Below, in pieces: positions 7,907 to 14,658 of a DNA stretch of 22,580 nucleotides; within the stretch, counting starts at the first letter, position 1; each line of letters begins with the position of its first letter. Both the position numbers and the translations under genes were made by a program. The stretch spans positions 1-22,580 of the forward strand of contig JAITKE010000031.1 of the NCBI GenBank assembly GCA_031278595.1. The letters are read 5' to 3'. The notes beneath the pieces were generated by a model that saw only the letters and a program-made list of their open reading frames with translations, was not told the DNA's origin and ran no database searches. The stretch comes from Puniceicoccales bacterium. GTDB taxonomy: Bacteria; Verrucomicrobiota; Verrucomicrobiia; Opitutales; JAIRLG01.

Positions 7907-9538
7907 TCACTCATCTTTGACGATGGCATTGAAGTGGCCGCGTGACCCGTATATCTTGACTGCGTTGGGGTTTTTCTGGAGATAGACTGCGATTTCAGAG
8001 GGGTCTGTGGAGTAGGCGCTGGCATTATACCCTAGGCGAGCATTGCCTTGGCCTTCTCCAATATAGGCCTCTGTCCAAGAATGATAATCGCCTCTGGCGT
8101 CGAAGGCTTTAGAGTGGTATTGCTTTATGTGATTTAAAACTTCTTGCTTTTCCTCTTGGGTGGCCCCTGGGTAGTCTTTTAGGTAGTTATTCATAGTGCC
8201 TTGCTGATGTTCTTCTGGTATTGGTGGTTCGATGTCAAAGAAAGGTAAGCCTATGACCTGGGCTAAACGTGAGCCATTGTCTTCAAACTCGAGCCAATAT
8301 TGTTGTGTTGGACCTTGAACATGTGCGTGGTTTGTACTTAGTTGAATTTGTTCTGCCGATTTCTCTACGTAGCTAGCTATGTTTCTCAGCTGCTCGACCT
8401 GCCAGTCTTCGGCCGCTTTTCCATAATCTTCTGGAAGCTGTGGGTTGGACGAAAAAATGTTGCTCAAACCAGAAGTTTTCTGGGGGCTTGGGCCCGACTC
8501 ATCGAGATATTCTTCCAATTTTGCAATCTGCCTCTCGCATAGCTCTTTTATTTTAGGATGATGCGTGGCCGCGCGTAGCTGATTCATCAGGTCATAATCC
8601 TCTCTTACGGGATTTTGTGTGTTGAGATCGCCGAGTCTGTTTATCACCGCCTGGACTATAGGCGTGGAATTGGCGGGGAGGAGGCTTCGGGTGTGCAGTT
8701 CTCGGATAGATTCGAAGATGGACCAGTAGCCACAATTCCCATCGCCAATCACATCTTTGAGGGTCAGGTGGGAGTCGATCCTCTTGATGAAGCGTAGTTT
8801 CCCGCCCATGGTCCATACGCGCGCGCGGATGACGAGGATTCGGCCAACTGAATTGTCGGCTGAGGGAGGTAGAACATCAGCGGGAGGAGGGGCGCCGTCA
8901 GCTGGAGGAGTTGATCCGTCGGCTGGAAGACTTGAGGCATCAGCTGAGGGAGTTGAGGCATTGATTGAGGGAGGCAGGAAGACGATGAAGAGGAAACCCT
9001 TGGCGTCGGCGATGCCAGTGATGTCGATCAGCGTGTTATGATTCGAATCAGCCGGATCGTAGTTCTGGACGAAAAAACCATTGGGGAGTGATCGGCAATG
9101 GAACCCTGCCTGGGCTGGATCGGCCGATTGGTCCCAAGGATTTCGCCAGCGATTGGCTCCGATGCACCTCACAACCACAGGATGCGTTCCTGAAGCGGCC
9201 GAAAAAATGCTTTCCGGTAGTGCGAAACGGATCTGGTTGTCATTGCTATCCCTGAAAATATCCCAGAGGTGATAAAATACATTTTCTGCCGGAATCCCGA
9301 GCCGAAGAATCCAAGCATCGACTTCAGCGCGGTCCTTCGTTATATCCTCTGCTTCAGCGAGGTTCTTCCACGTCACCTCGTCCCAGAAGGCGTCGACGGA
9401 GCGAGCAGGTAAGGAATTCCCGTAGGGCTCTCTCCAGGCGACCTCGATCTGCCCATGGCTCAAGCCGCCGCCACAGGCGACGATGAGCACCAGACAGACT
9501 CCTCGAAGAAAGGAAGAATTGGAGCAATAATGGAGCAT
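7907..9538 (-). CDS. Exported OTU-domain cysteine protease, paralog 3 (Cys/His intact)
   Basis: A 543-residue protein. The N terminus has hydrophobic LRGVCLVLIVACGGG. LIVAC resembles a lipobox (Cys22), so a lipoprotein is possible; otherwise cleavage near SHG29. The shared domain follows (NVFYHLWDIFRDS, NRWRNPWDQSADP, SLPNGFFVQNYDP, VFLPPS). Five heptads of (S/A)xPxAD type lie at residues 195-229. The OTU core has IGDGNCGYWSIFESI with Cys269 and ends GSRGHFNAIVKDE with His535. It is the first gene of a likely three-gene minus-strand operon; a candidate promoter lies at 9625-9652. It is more diverged from paralogs 1 and 5 than they are from each other. Family assignment is from motifs only; ubiquitin cleavage is inferred. 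Confidence 0.73.
   Translation of the reverse strand: MLHYCSNSSFLRGVCLVLIVACGGGLSHGQIEVAWREPYGNSLPARSVDAFWDEVTWKNLAEAEDITKDRAEVDAWILRLGIPAENVFYHLWDIFRDSNDNQIRFALPESIFSAASGTHPVVVRCIGANRWRNPWDQSADPAQAGFHCRSLPNGFFVQNYDPADSNHNTLIDITGIADAKGFLFIVFLPPSINASTPSADASSLPADGSTPPADGAPPPADVLPPSADNSVGRILVIRARVWTMGGKLRFIKRIDSHLTLKDVIGDGNCGYWSIFESIRELHTRSLLPANSTPIVQAVINRLGDLNTQNPVREDYDLMNQLRAATHHPKIKELCERQIAKLEEYLDESGPSPQKTSGLSNIFSSNPQLPEDYGKAAEDWQVEQLRNIASYVEKSAEQIQLSTNHAHVQGPTQQYWLEFEDNGSRLAQVIGLPFFDIEPPIPEEHQQGTMNNYLKDYPGATQEEKQEVLNHIKQYHSKAFDARGDYHSWTEAYIGEGQGNARLGYNASAYSTDPSEIAVYLQKNPNAVKIYGSRGHFNAIVKDE
8852..8956 (-). repeat. Five 21-nt (heptapeptide) repeats inside OTU paralog 3
   Basis: Residues 195-229 read STPSADA, SSLPADG, STPPADG, APPPADV, LPPSADN. 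The linker lies between the shared N-terminal domain's LPPS strand and the VLVIR-like strand. The two nearest paralogs in the operon carry different Pro-rich inserts, so this family tolerates and varies low-complexity linkers. Confidence 0.8.
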
Positions 9539-9624
9539 GGGCTAAATCGGTAAAAATGCTGTGGCTCTGTATGTTAGAGAAGACTCCTCTCGGCAAGAAT
9601 AAAAACTAGGCATAGGCCAGCCGA

Positions 9625-9652
9625 AGTATAAAAATTCCTCCGCCGGCTGCAA
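9625..9652 (-). promoter_or_regulatory. Candidate promoter for the three-gene OTU cluster
   Basis: On the minus strand TTGCAG (9647-9652), 16-bp spacer, TATACT (9625-9630), about 87 nt before the ATG at 9538. Consensus match only. Confidence 0.4.
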
Positions 9653-9826
9653 GCCTCTTGTGGAGGTAAGATTTCTAGGGGTAATCATCGGGGATGGCAG
9701 TTTTCTGAGATTTACAGAAGAACTATCCGTTCCATCGCAGTTGTCCACCCTATTCTGCGATTTTCCCCTTGGCAAGGAGAGAGAGAGCTTTTCTCTGGGG
9801 GAAGGATTTTTCGGAAGAGCGCTCGG

Positions 9827-9880
9827 AAGAGAGGGGTAAGAGAGAGGTTTTAGAAGAGAGGGGCGAAGGGGAGGTTTTAG
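9827..9880. repeat. Two 27-bp tandem repeats upstream of gatB
   Basis: Copies at 9827-9853 and 9854-9880 both start AAGAGAGGGG and end GAGGTTTTAG, with a few differences in the middle. They end 26 nt before the gatB start. Confidence 0.75.
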
Positions 9881-9906
9881 TGTATAGGTCCTACGGGTTT
9901 TAAACT

Positions 9907-11352
9907 ATGTCCTACGAAGCGGTCATTGGGCTAGAGGTGCATGTGCAGATCAGGACGCGCACGAAGCTCTTCTCCGGCTGTCCCTACGACTACGGTGCCG
10001 AACCGAATACGCTGACGGATCCGGTGGTGCTGGGCCTGCCGGGCGCTCTGCCGGTGCTCAACCATGAAGCCATTCGGCAGGGTATCAAGGCCGGCCTGAT
10101 CTTCGGCTGCTCCATCGCCGGGCTCTGCAAATGGGATCGGAAGCATTACTTCTATCCGGACTGCCCGAAGAATTACCAGATCTCCCAGTACGACCAGCCG
10201 CTCTGCCGCGGAGGCTCTGTGGAGATCGAGCTGCCGGGCCGCGCCCGAAATCTCATGGGCGAGCACCGCCGGGTGGCGCTCAACCGCATCCACCTGGAAG
10301 AAGATGTCGGCAAGCTGAGCCATGGTGAAGAGGACAGCCTGGTGGATTACAACCGTGCCGGAGTACCGCTGCTGGAGATCGTCTCGGAACCGGACCTATT
10401 TTCCCCCGACGAGGCCTTTGCCTACCTCCACTCACTCCAGATGCACCTGATCTACGCCGACATATCCGATGGCGACATGGAAAAGGGCCAGCTGCGATGC
10501 GATGCCAATGTTAGCCTGCGGCCAAAGGGAAGCCTGACCCTCGGCACCCGGGTCGAGCTGAAGAACCTCAACTCCATCTCGGGGGTGAGAAATGGCCTCG
10601 CCTACGAGATTTCCCGGCAGGAAAAAGTCCTGCGGAACGGCGGACAGGTGGAGCAGGAGACCCGTCGCTGGGACGCGGAGCAGCATGTTTCCTTGGGTAT
10701 GCGGAACAAGGAAATGGCCGATGACTACCGCTACTTTCCGGATCCTGACCTGATGCCGCTTAGGATCGACGAGGAGACCCTGGCCCCATTGCGGGCGGAA
10801 CTGCCGGAGCTGCCCTTTCGCAAGCAGGAGCGCTACCAGGCGGACTACGGCCTGCCCTATACGATCACCTCCGTCCTCTGTCCCGACGCGGCCTTGGCCG
10901 GCTTCTTCGAAGAGGCCCTTCGGCACTACCACGCCCCGCAGGCCATCGCCAAGTTCGTGGCCAATGATCTCCTGCGGGAACTGGGCGGATCGGAATCGAT
11001 CCCGCTCCGGATCATGCCCCTGAAGCCGGAGAATCTGGCCGAGTTAGTCCGCCTTTCCGAAGAGGGAAAGATCTCCAAACAGGTGGCCCAGGACCTTTTC
11101 GTCGAAATCTTCCGCAGCGGCGAGCCCGCCGAAGCGCTTGTGCGCAGAAAAGGTCTGGGTCAAAGCCTCCCACGGGAGGAGCTGGTCGCCCTCTGCCAAA
11201 AGATTATCGCCGCGCACCCGAAGCCGGTGGAGGAGTACCGCAGTGGAAAGGTGAATGCACTCAATGCCCTCAAGGGCCCCGTAATGAAGGAGACGAAAGG
11301 CCAGGCGAATCCCCAGCTCATCGACCAGGTACTGAGGGAATTGCTGTCCTGA
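9907..11352 (+). CDS. gatB: Aspartyl/glutamyl-tRNA amidotransferase subunit B
   Basis: The 481-residue length is typical for GatB. Within the cytoplasmic GatCAB complex it transamidates misacylated Glu-tRNA(Gln) and/or Asp-tRNA(Asn); GatB supplies the tRNA-binding and kinase part. Motifs in order: GLEVHVQIRTRTKLFSGC at the N terminus, GLPGALPVLN, YFYPDCPKNYQISQYD, LEEDVGKLSHG, VDYNRAGVPLLEIVSEPD, DGDMEKGQLRCDANVS and RYFPDPDLMPL. The C-terminal tail region (LSEEGKISKQVAQDLF and on) is complete. The ATG at 9907 puts GLEVH at residue 8, as expected. gatA and gatC are not in this window. tatD follows 91 bp downstream on the same strand. The TGA stop is also the first base triplet of a 65-bp tandem duplication. 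Confidence 0.97.
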   Translation: MSYEAVIGLEVHVQIRTRTKLFSGCPYDYGAEPNTLTDPVVLGLPGALPVLNHEAIRQGIKAGLIFGCSIAGLCKWDRKHYFYPDCPKNYQISQYDQPLCRGGSVEIELPGRARNLMGEHRRVALNRIHLEEDVGKLSHGEEDSLVDYNRAGVPLLEIVSEPDLFSPDEAFAYLHSLQMHLIYADISDGDMEKGQLRCDANVSLRPKGSLTLGTRVELKNLNSISGVRNGLAYEISRQEKVLRNGGQVEQETRRWDAEQHVSLGMRNKEMADDYRYFPDPDLMPLRIDEETLAPLRAELPELPFRKQERYQADYGLPYTITSVLCPDAALAGFFEEALRHYHAPQAIAKFVANDLLRELGGSESIPLRIMPLKPENLAELVRLSEEGKISKQVAQDLFVEIFRSGEPAEALVRRKGLGQSLPREELVALCQKIIAAHPKPVEEYRSGKVNALNALKGPVMKETKGQANPQLIDQVLRELLS

Positions 11353-11479
11353 AGCTCCCTTTTATTGCAAGAGCAACGATGGACAGTTCCTCCGAAATTT
11401 CCTCCCTCAGCTCCTGAAGCTCCACGACATTGGAAGAGCAACGATGGACAGCATTGCCTCCGAAACTTCTTCCCTGGAC
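11350..11479 (+). repeat. 65-bp imperfect tandem duplication covering the tatD start
   Basis: Copy 1 (11350-11414) and copy 2 (11415-11479) both begin TGAAGCTCC and both contain AAGAGCAACGATGGACAG. In copy 1 the ATG (11379) opens a 12-codon frame, MDSSSEISSLSS, ended by TGA at 11415. In copy 2 the ATG (11444) is the tatD start, MDSIASETSSLDW. The first stop codon of each copy is a TGA at its first base: the gatB stop and the leader stop. Confidence 0.9.
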
Positions 11480-12280
11480 TGGATCGATACCCACTGCCAT
11501 CCGGATGAGCTCCTCACCGGCGGCCAGTTCGATGCGGCCTGGCAACGCTCACGGGCGGCCGGCGTTCGGCACTGGATCGCCATCGGAACGCAGGTCAGCG
11601 ACATGGCCCTCTATGCCCGGGCGGCCGAGGACCACGACTTCCTTTCCTTTACCGTCGGCCTCCATCCGCTCAATCTCGCCGGTCTTTCGGTCGAAGATTT
11701 GGAAAAAATCCTCGCCTCCTGGGACTTCTACCGAACGCGCAAAGGCTTCGTGGGAGTAGGGGAGATCGGCCTCGACTACTCCCGTCTGCCGGGGGCCCTG
11801 GCGGAGAGGGAGGCCCTCATCCGGCAGCAGAAGAGCTTTTTCGAGGAGCAGCTGCGCTGGGCAGTCCGGCATGAGCTCCCCGTCGTCGTCCATGCGCGCC
11901 AGGCCTTTGCGGAGGCACTGGATATTTTAAGGCGAAGTCGGGTCGACGGCTCCCGAGTGGTCTTCCACTGCTTCTCCGAGGGGCCGGAAGAGGTGCAGGT
12001 GCTCAACGCCGGCGGCATGCGGGCCTCCTTCACGGGCATCGTGACTTTTAAGAACGCCGATAAGACCCGGGCGGCCCTGAAGGCCCAGGGCCCGGATCGC
12101 CTCCTGATCGAAACCGATGCTCCCTACCTGGCCCCCCATCCCCACCGCGGCCGACCCAACGAGCCCGCCCACTTGCCGCTCATCGCCCAGTCCATTGCCT
12201 CAATCCTCCATCTTCCTCTTTCGGAACTGTCCCATCGCCTGGCCCTTAATTCCAGAGAATTCTTCGAGGTTCGGGGCTGA
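11444..12280 (+). CDS. tatD: TatD-family metal-dependent DNase
   Basis: The 278-residue product matches the ~260-residue TatD family. These TIM-barrel hydrolases bind two metal ions and act as 3'-5' exonucleases on DNA; many bacterial genomes carry several, so YcfH/YjjV-type naming is uncertain. Metal ligands are present: DTHCHPD (His17, His19), VGEIGLDY (Glu107), VVVHARQ (His150), VFHCFSEG (His175) and ETDAPYLAPHPHRG (Asp225). The start is chosen because it places DTHCH at residue 15. The start region is duplicated just upstream. The gene is followed after 24 bp by a convergent OTU-family paralog, and a 10-bp palindrome CCAGCGCTGG (12295-12304) lies in that gap. Confidence 0.93.
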   Translation: MDSIASETSSLDWIDTHCHPDELLTGGQFDAAWQRSRAAGVRHWIAIGTQVSDMALYARAAEDHDFLSFTVGLHPLNLAGLSVEDLEKILASWDFYRTRKGFVGVGEIGLDYSRLPGALAEREALIRQQKSFFEEQLRWAVRHELPVVVHARQAFAEALDILRRSRVDGSRVVFHCFSEGPEEVQVLNAGGMRASFTGIVTFKNADKTRAALKAQGPDRLLIETDAPYLAPHPHRGRPNEPAHLPLIAQSIASILHLPLSELSHRLALNSREFFEVRG

Positions 12281-12304
12281 CGGGAACCGCCCGTCCAGCG
12301 CTGG

Positions 12305-14128
12305 TCAATGCCGAATGCAGGAACCGTTCATTCGGTACCTAGGAGAATTTCGCCGGTTGGGAGAATTTTCGTCGTGATACGTTTGGAGGTCGTTTTTCAG
12401 TTCGGCTATTTGCTGCTGCAGTTGGTCTAAGAGCTGGATAGCCCTTTCGCAACGAACCCGAATGACATGTATGATGTTGTTCTCTGATATAGTCGCTGTT
12501 CTTCTGTCATAGGAATCGAGTATGCCGTAGTGCTCCTGCAGGCAATGGTAAAATGACTCCATCTCCCTGAGTGTGGTCTCCCATGGGCCATTCTGAAGAG
12601 TAAGTTGAATCTTACCCAAAATTCCGCAAACGTTGGTCACCGAATGTAGCGAGAGGGGCACAAAGCGCAGTTCGTGTGGCAATTCCTCCAGCCTGTATGA
12701 TCTTCCACTCATACCTGATGGGAACAAGACGGGCCTTTCTCCCGTATTTCCCTGAACTCCGCCCTGGCCTTCTTCCGGGCTTGGGTTCTCCGCTGGGCTT
12801 GTATCTACTCCTCGGTTCTGTTGTTGAGGGGGAGGCGTTGGACTTTGCTCTCCTGGACCTTGGCCTTGTTCTTCTGTCCCTTGGCTTGAACCTCCTGAAC
12901 CTTGGTCTTGTTCTTCTGTCCCTTGGGGCGATGCGGCTCGGCCCGAGTCGGGCGACTCGGGGCCGCTGGAGGAAGCTGCCCCCTGGGATTGTGAGGTATC
13001 CTTGAGAACGAGAAGGTGATTGTATCTAGGGTTATCTCCGGAATAAGGGAGTCTGATATTAGTTCTCCGAAAGAGTTCCTCATCTTGACCACAAGGCCAG
13101 AACAGCGCCAGGGCTTCCGGTTTTTTCGGAAATCGGTAAAAATTGGCCAATGCCTGCAGTTTTACTGTTAAATATAACTGGTCGATTGACGTTGGGTCAC
13201 CATTCGGAATGTCGCATTGGTTCGCTCCTCCTGCGTTGAAGGAAGATATGTCTTCATCGCATTCGTTTGTGGCAAAAAATCTGTACGACCGCCCTTGAGT
13301 GGTTTCCAGCTCTCGGACGAAAATCGCGGTCCTGCTGTTCGGTTCCCCTGCGACTTCCCTGCGCAGATCCGCTGGAGTATAGCTGGTTTCGCTTAGCTTT
13401 AGCTCGGGATCGATGGCCTGAAAGATCAGCTCCCGTGGATCTTGGTGTTGCCAGAAACGGCAACGGATGAGGAGAACGCTGTCTTTATTATCGGCGCAAA
13501 CAGGAGCGGGAAAGAAGAAAAAAAAGATGAAGCCATCGCCGGCATGAAATCCTCCATCTATCCCTATATGGATGGGCTCCTCATGGGAACCAATTTTCCC
13601 ATTCCTCTTGAAAAAACCGTCGGGGAGAGAGGCCACGGCCGGAGAAGAGGAACTGCTTTCCGCCGCCTCGTCCGTGTCGTAGGGTCGCACCAAAACCCCC
13701 TTTTTGCTCGAAAAAATCTTTAGCGCAAACGGGAAAGGATGATTCAAGGTCGCTTTTGATAGGAACGAGGACAGGAAGGCAATATTTAAGGCATCCATGC
13801 TCGTCCGGGAAGGAAAACGGAAGGAATAATCCTCATTTTGCTCACCGGTGGTCCATCGATAAAAATCACGGATGAAAAAGCTCACCCGATTGGACGGAAT
13901 GCCCAGGCGGGTAAGCTGGAGCTCAATCTCTCCTTGATGCTCCGCATACCGCTCCTGATTTCCCCAGGCCTGGCTGCGGAAAGAATCATTCCCCAGCGGA
14001 GCTCTCCAGAATTCCGCTTCATCGACCTTGCGGTCGATCGTAAAATAGCCGAAGCTCCGACCGCAGGCAAGGGAGAGGATCAGGCCGACGGCCAGGGGCG
14101 TAAGGCTCTCCGGAAAGCTTTTTCTCAT
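12305..14128 (-). CDS. OTU-family paralog 4, divergent, no recognisable catalytic Cys motif
   Basis: The start chosen is ATG 14128 (607 residues), which opens directly on a signal-like N terminus (MRKSFPESLTPLAVGLILSL, then AC). AGAAAGG lies just upstream. A start at 14197 would bury this signal. The shared N-terminal domain is recognisable but diverged (VSFFIRDFYRW, LVRPYDTDE, SLPDGFF, a run FIFFFFFPAP at the LPPS position, VLLIRCRFW). Where other paralogs have DGNC this one reads ETSYTPADLRRE, without Cys. A possible His motif RYNHLLVL survives (His371 from this start). About 215 further residues follow, including two QGTEEQ-containing Pro/Gly/Gln-rich units and a C-terminal charged, possibly coiled-coil segment (LLDQLQQQIAELKNDLQ). 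The role is unknown. It has its own upstream control region, shared with paralog 5. Confidence 0.65.
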   Translation of the reverse strand: MRKSFPESLTPLAVGLILSLACGRSFGYFTIDRKVDEAEFWRAPLGNDSFRSQAWGNQERYAEHQGEIELQLTRLGIPSNRVSFFIRDFYRWTTGEQNEDYSFRFPSRTSMDALNIAFLSSFLSKATLNHPFPFALKIFSSKKGVLVRPYDTDEAAESSSSSPAVASLPDGFFKRNGKIGSHEEPIHIGIDGGFHAGDGFIFFFFFPAPVCADNKDSVLLIRCRFWQHQDPRELIFQAIDPELKLSETSYTPADLRREVAGEPNSRTAIFVRELETTQGRSYRFFATNECDEDISSFNAGGANQCDIPNGDPTSIDQLYLTVKLQALANFYRFPKKPEALALFWPCGQDEELFRRTNIRLPYSGDNPRYNHLLVLKDTSQSQGAASSSGPESPDSGRAASPQGTEEQDQGSGGSSQGTEEQGQGPGEQSPTPPPQQQNRGVDTSPAENPSPEEGQGGVQGNTGERPVLFPSGMSGRSYRLEELPHELRFVPLSLHSVTNVCGILGKIQLTLQNGPWETTLREMESFYHCLQEHYGILDSYDRRTATISENNIIHVIRVRCERAIQLLDQLQQQIAELKNDLQTYHDENSPNRRNSPRYRMNGSCIRH

Positions 14129-14195
14129 ATTTTGCCTTTCTGGGCTGAAAAACCTCCCCCGCAAGGGAAAAATGCGGCGATATCTTTCCTCCGGC

Positions 14196-14222
14196 ATTGT
14201 ATTTTTTCCGCGGCCGGGGCAA
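14196..14222 (-). promoter_or_regulatory. Candidate promoter of OTU paralog 4
   Basis: On the minus strand TTGCCC (14217-14222), 15-bp spacer, TACAAT (14196-14201), 67 nt before ATG 14128. The equivalent positions upstream of paralog 5 have TTGCCC, 16 bp, TATCAT, so the layout is conserved between two paralogs. Confidence 0.45.
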
Positions 14223-14243
14223 TACCGAAAAATTCGACAATAC
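14207..14243 (-). promoter_or_regulatory. 37-bp upstream block identical to 16244-16280
   Basis: All 37 bases are identical to 16244-16280, upstream of paralog 5, while flanking bases are only similar. The minus strand contains GTATTG-TCGAATTTTTCG-GTATTG, that is two direct GTATTG hexamers around a small palindrome CGAA-TTT-TTCG, ending over the -35-like TTGCCC. This is a plausible binding site for a shared regulator. Recent duplication is the alternative explanation. Confidence 0.65.
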
Positions 14244-14306
14244 TGGAGAGCTTTTCAAGCCAACGACGCCGGAGGATTTTTCAGTCTTCGGCAGAGGTGT
14301 CGCGGG

Positions 14307-14407
14307 GCCGCCGCCTTTGGAGCCCTTCGGGCTCGTCCGCGAAGCGGACAACAGCGGGACAAAATGCAAAAGGAATTTGCCTTTTGTCCCGCTGCAAAGG
14401 CGGCGGC
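14307..14407. repeat. Three-hairpin nested palindrome, element E
   Basis: Outer 13-bp inverted repeat GCCGCCGCCTTTG (14307-14319) with 14395-14407. Inside are GAGCCC/GGGCTC (14320-14325/14329-14334, loop TTC), GTCCGC/GCGGAC (14335-14340/14344-14349, loop GAA) and a long hairpin (13 bp, 14352-14364/14382-14394, plus inner GCAAA/TTTGC). The first two hairpins have the same stems as in element A but different loops. The corresponding region upstream of paralog 5 (about 16305-16335) lacks the element. Confidence 0.9.
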
Positions 14408-14517
14408 AAAAACCTTCTAGGGCATGCGGAGAGGTGAGAGGCGGTCACAGGAGGATGAGGGGGCCCAAGCCGGGGCGCTTGTGGAGTGTGATGGCTTGGT
14501 GGCATGGAACGTTGTGG

Positions 14518-14637
14518 TTTGGCGCGATGGCCGGTCGCCGGCGCGCGGCGGAGCCGCGCGGCCGGCGACCTCGGCCAGAGGCCCGCTTCGCGGGGCCTCT
14601 GGCCTCCTTTGCTCTGCAAAGAGGCCATCGCGCCAAA
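14518..14637. repeat. Three-hairpin nested palindrome, element D (subfamily 2)
   Basis: A perfect 15-bp outer stem TTTGGCGCGATGGCC (14518-14532) with 14623-14637. Inside are a 17-bp hairpin with one bulge (14533-14549/14553-14570, loop GGA), a 14-bp hairpin with one bulge (14573-14586/14590-14604, loop TTC) and CTTTGC/GCAAAG (14607-14612/14616-14621, loop TCT). It is homologous to element C in inverted orientation. It ends 21 bp before the 3' end of OTU paralog 5; both C and D are followed by CCGCAGG. Confidence 0.92.
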
Positions 14638-14658
14638 GCCGCAGGATCACAAGCCGAA

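Larger units (their letters stand above)
9539..9906. other. Divergent intergenic region between OTU paralog 3 and gatB
   Basis: No convincing gene in 368 bp. It holds a candidate minus-strand promoter (9625-9652), a purine-rich stretch, two 27-bp tandem copies starting AAGAGAGGGG (9827-9853 and 9854-9880), and an imperfect echo of the gatB start at 9886-9897. The 77-codon minus-strand frame at 9542-9775 has no recognisable features. Confidence 0.6.

Noticed and set aside
12305..14197. Longer start of OTU paralog 4 at 14197
   Set aside because: It would place 23 charged residues before an otherwise normal signal sequence and lies at the predicted -10; ATG 14128 fits better.
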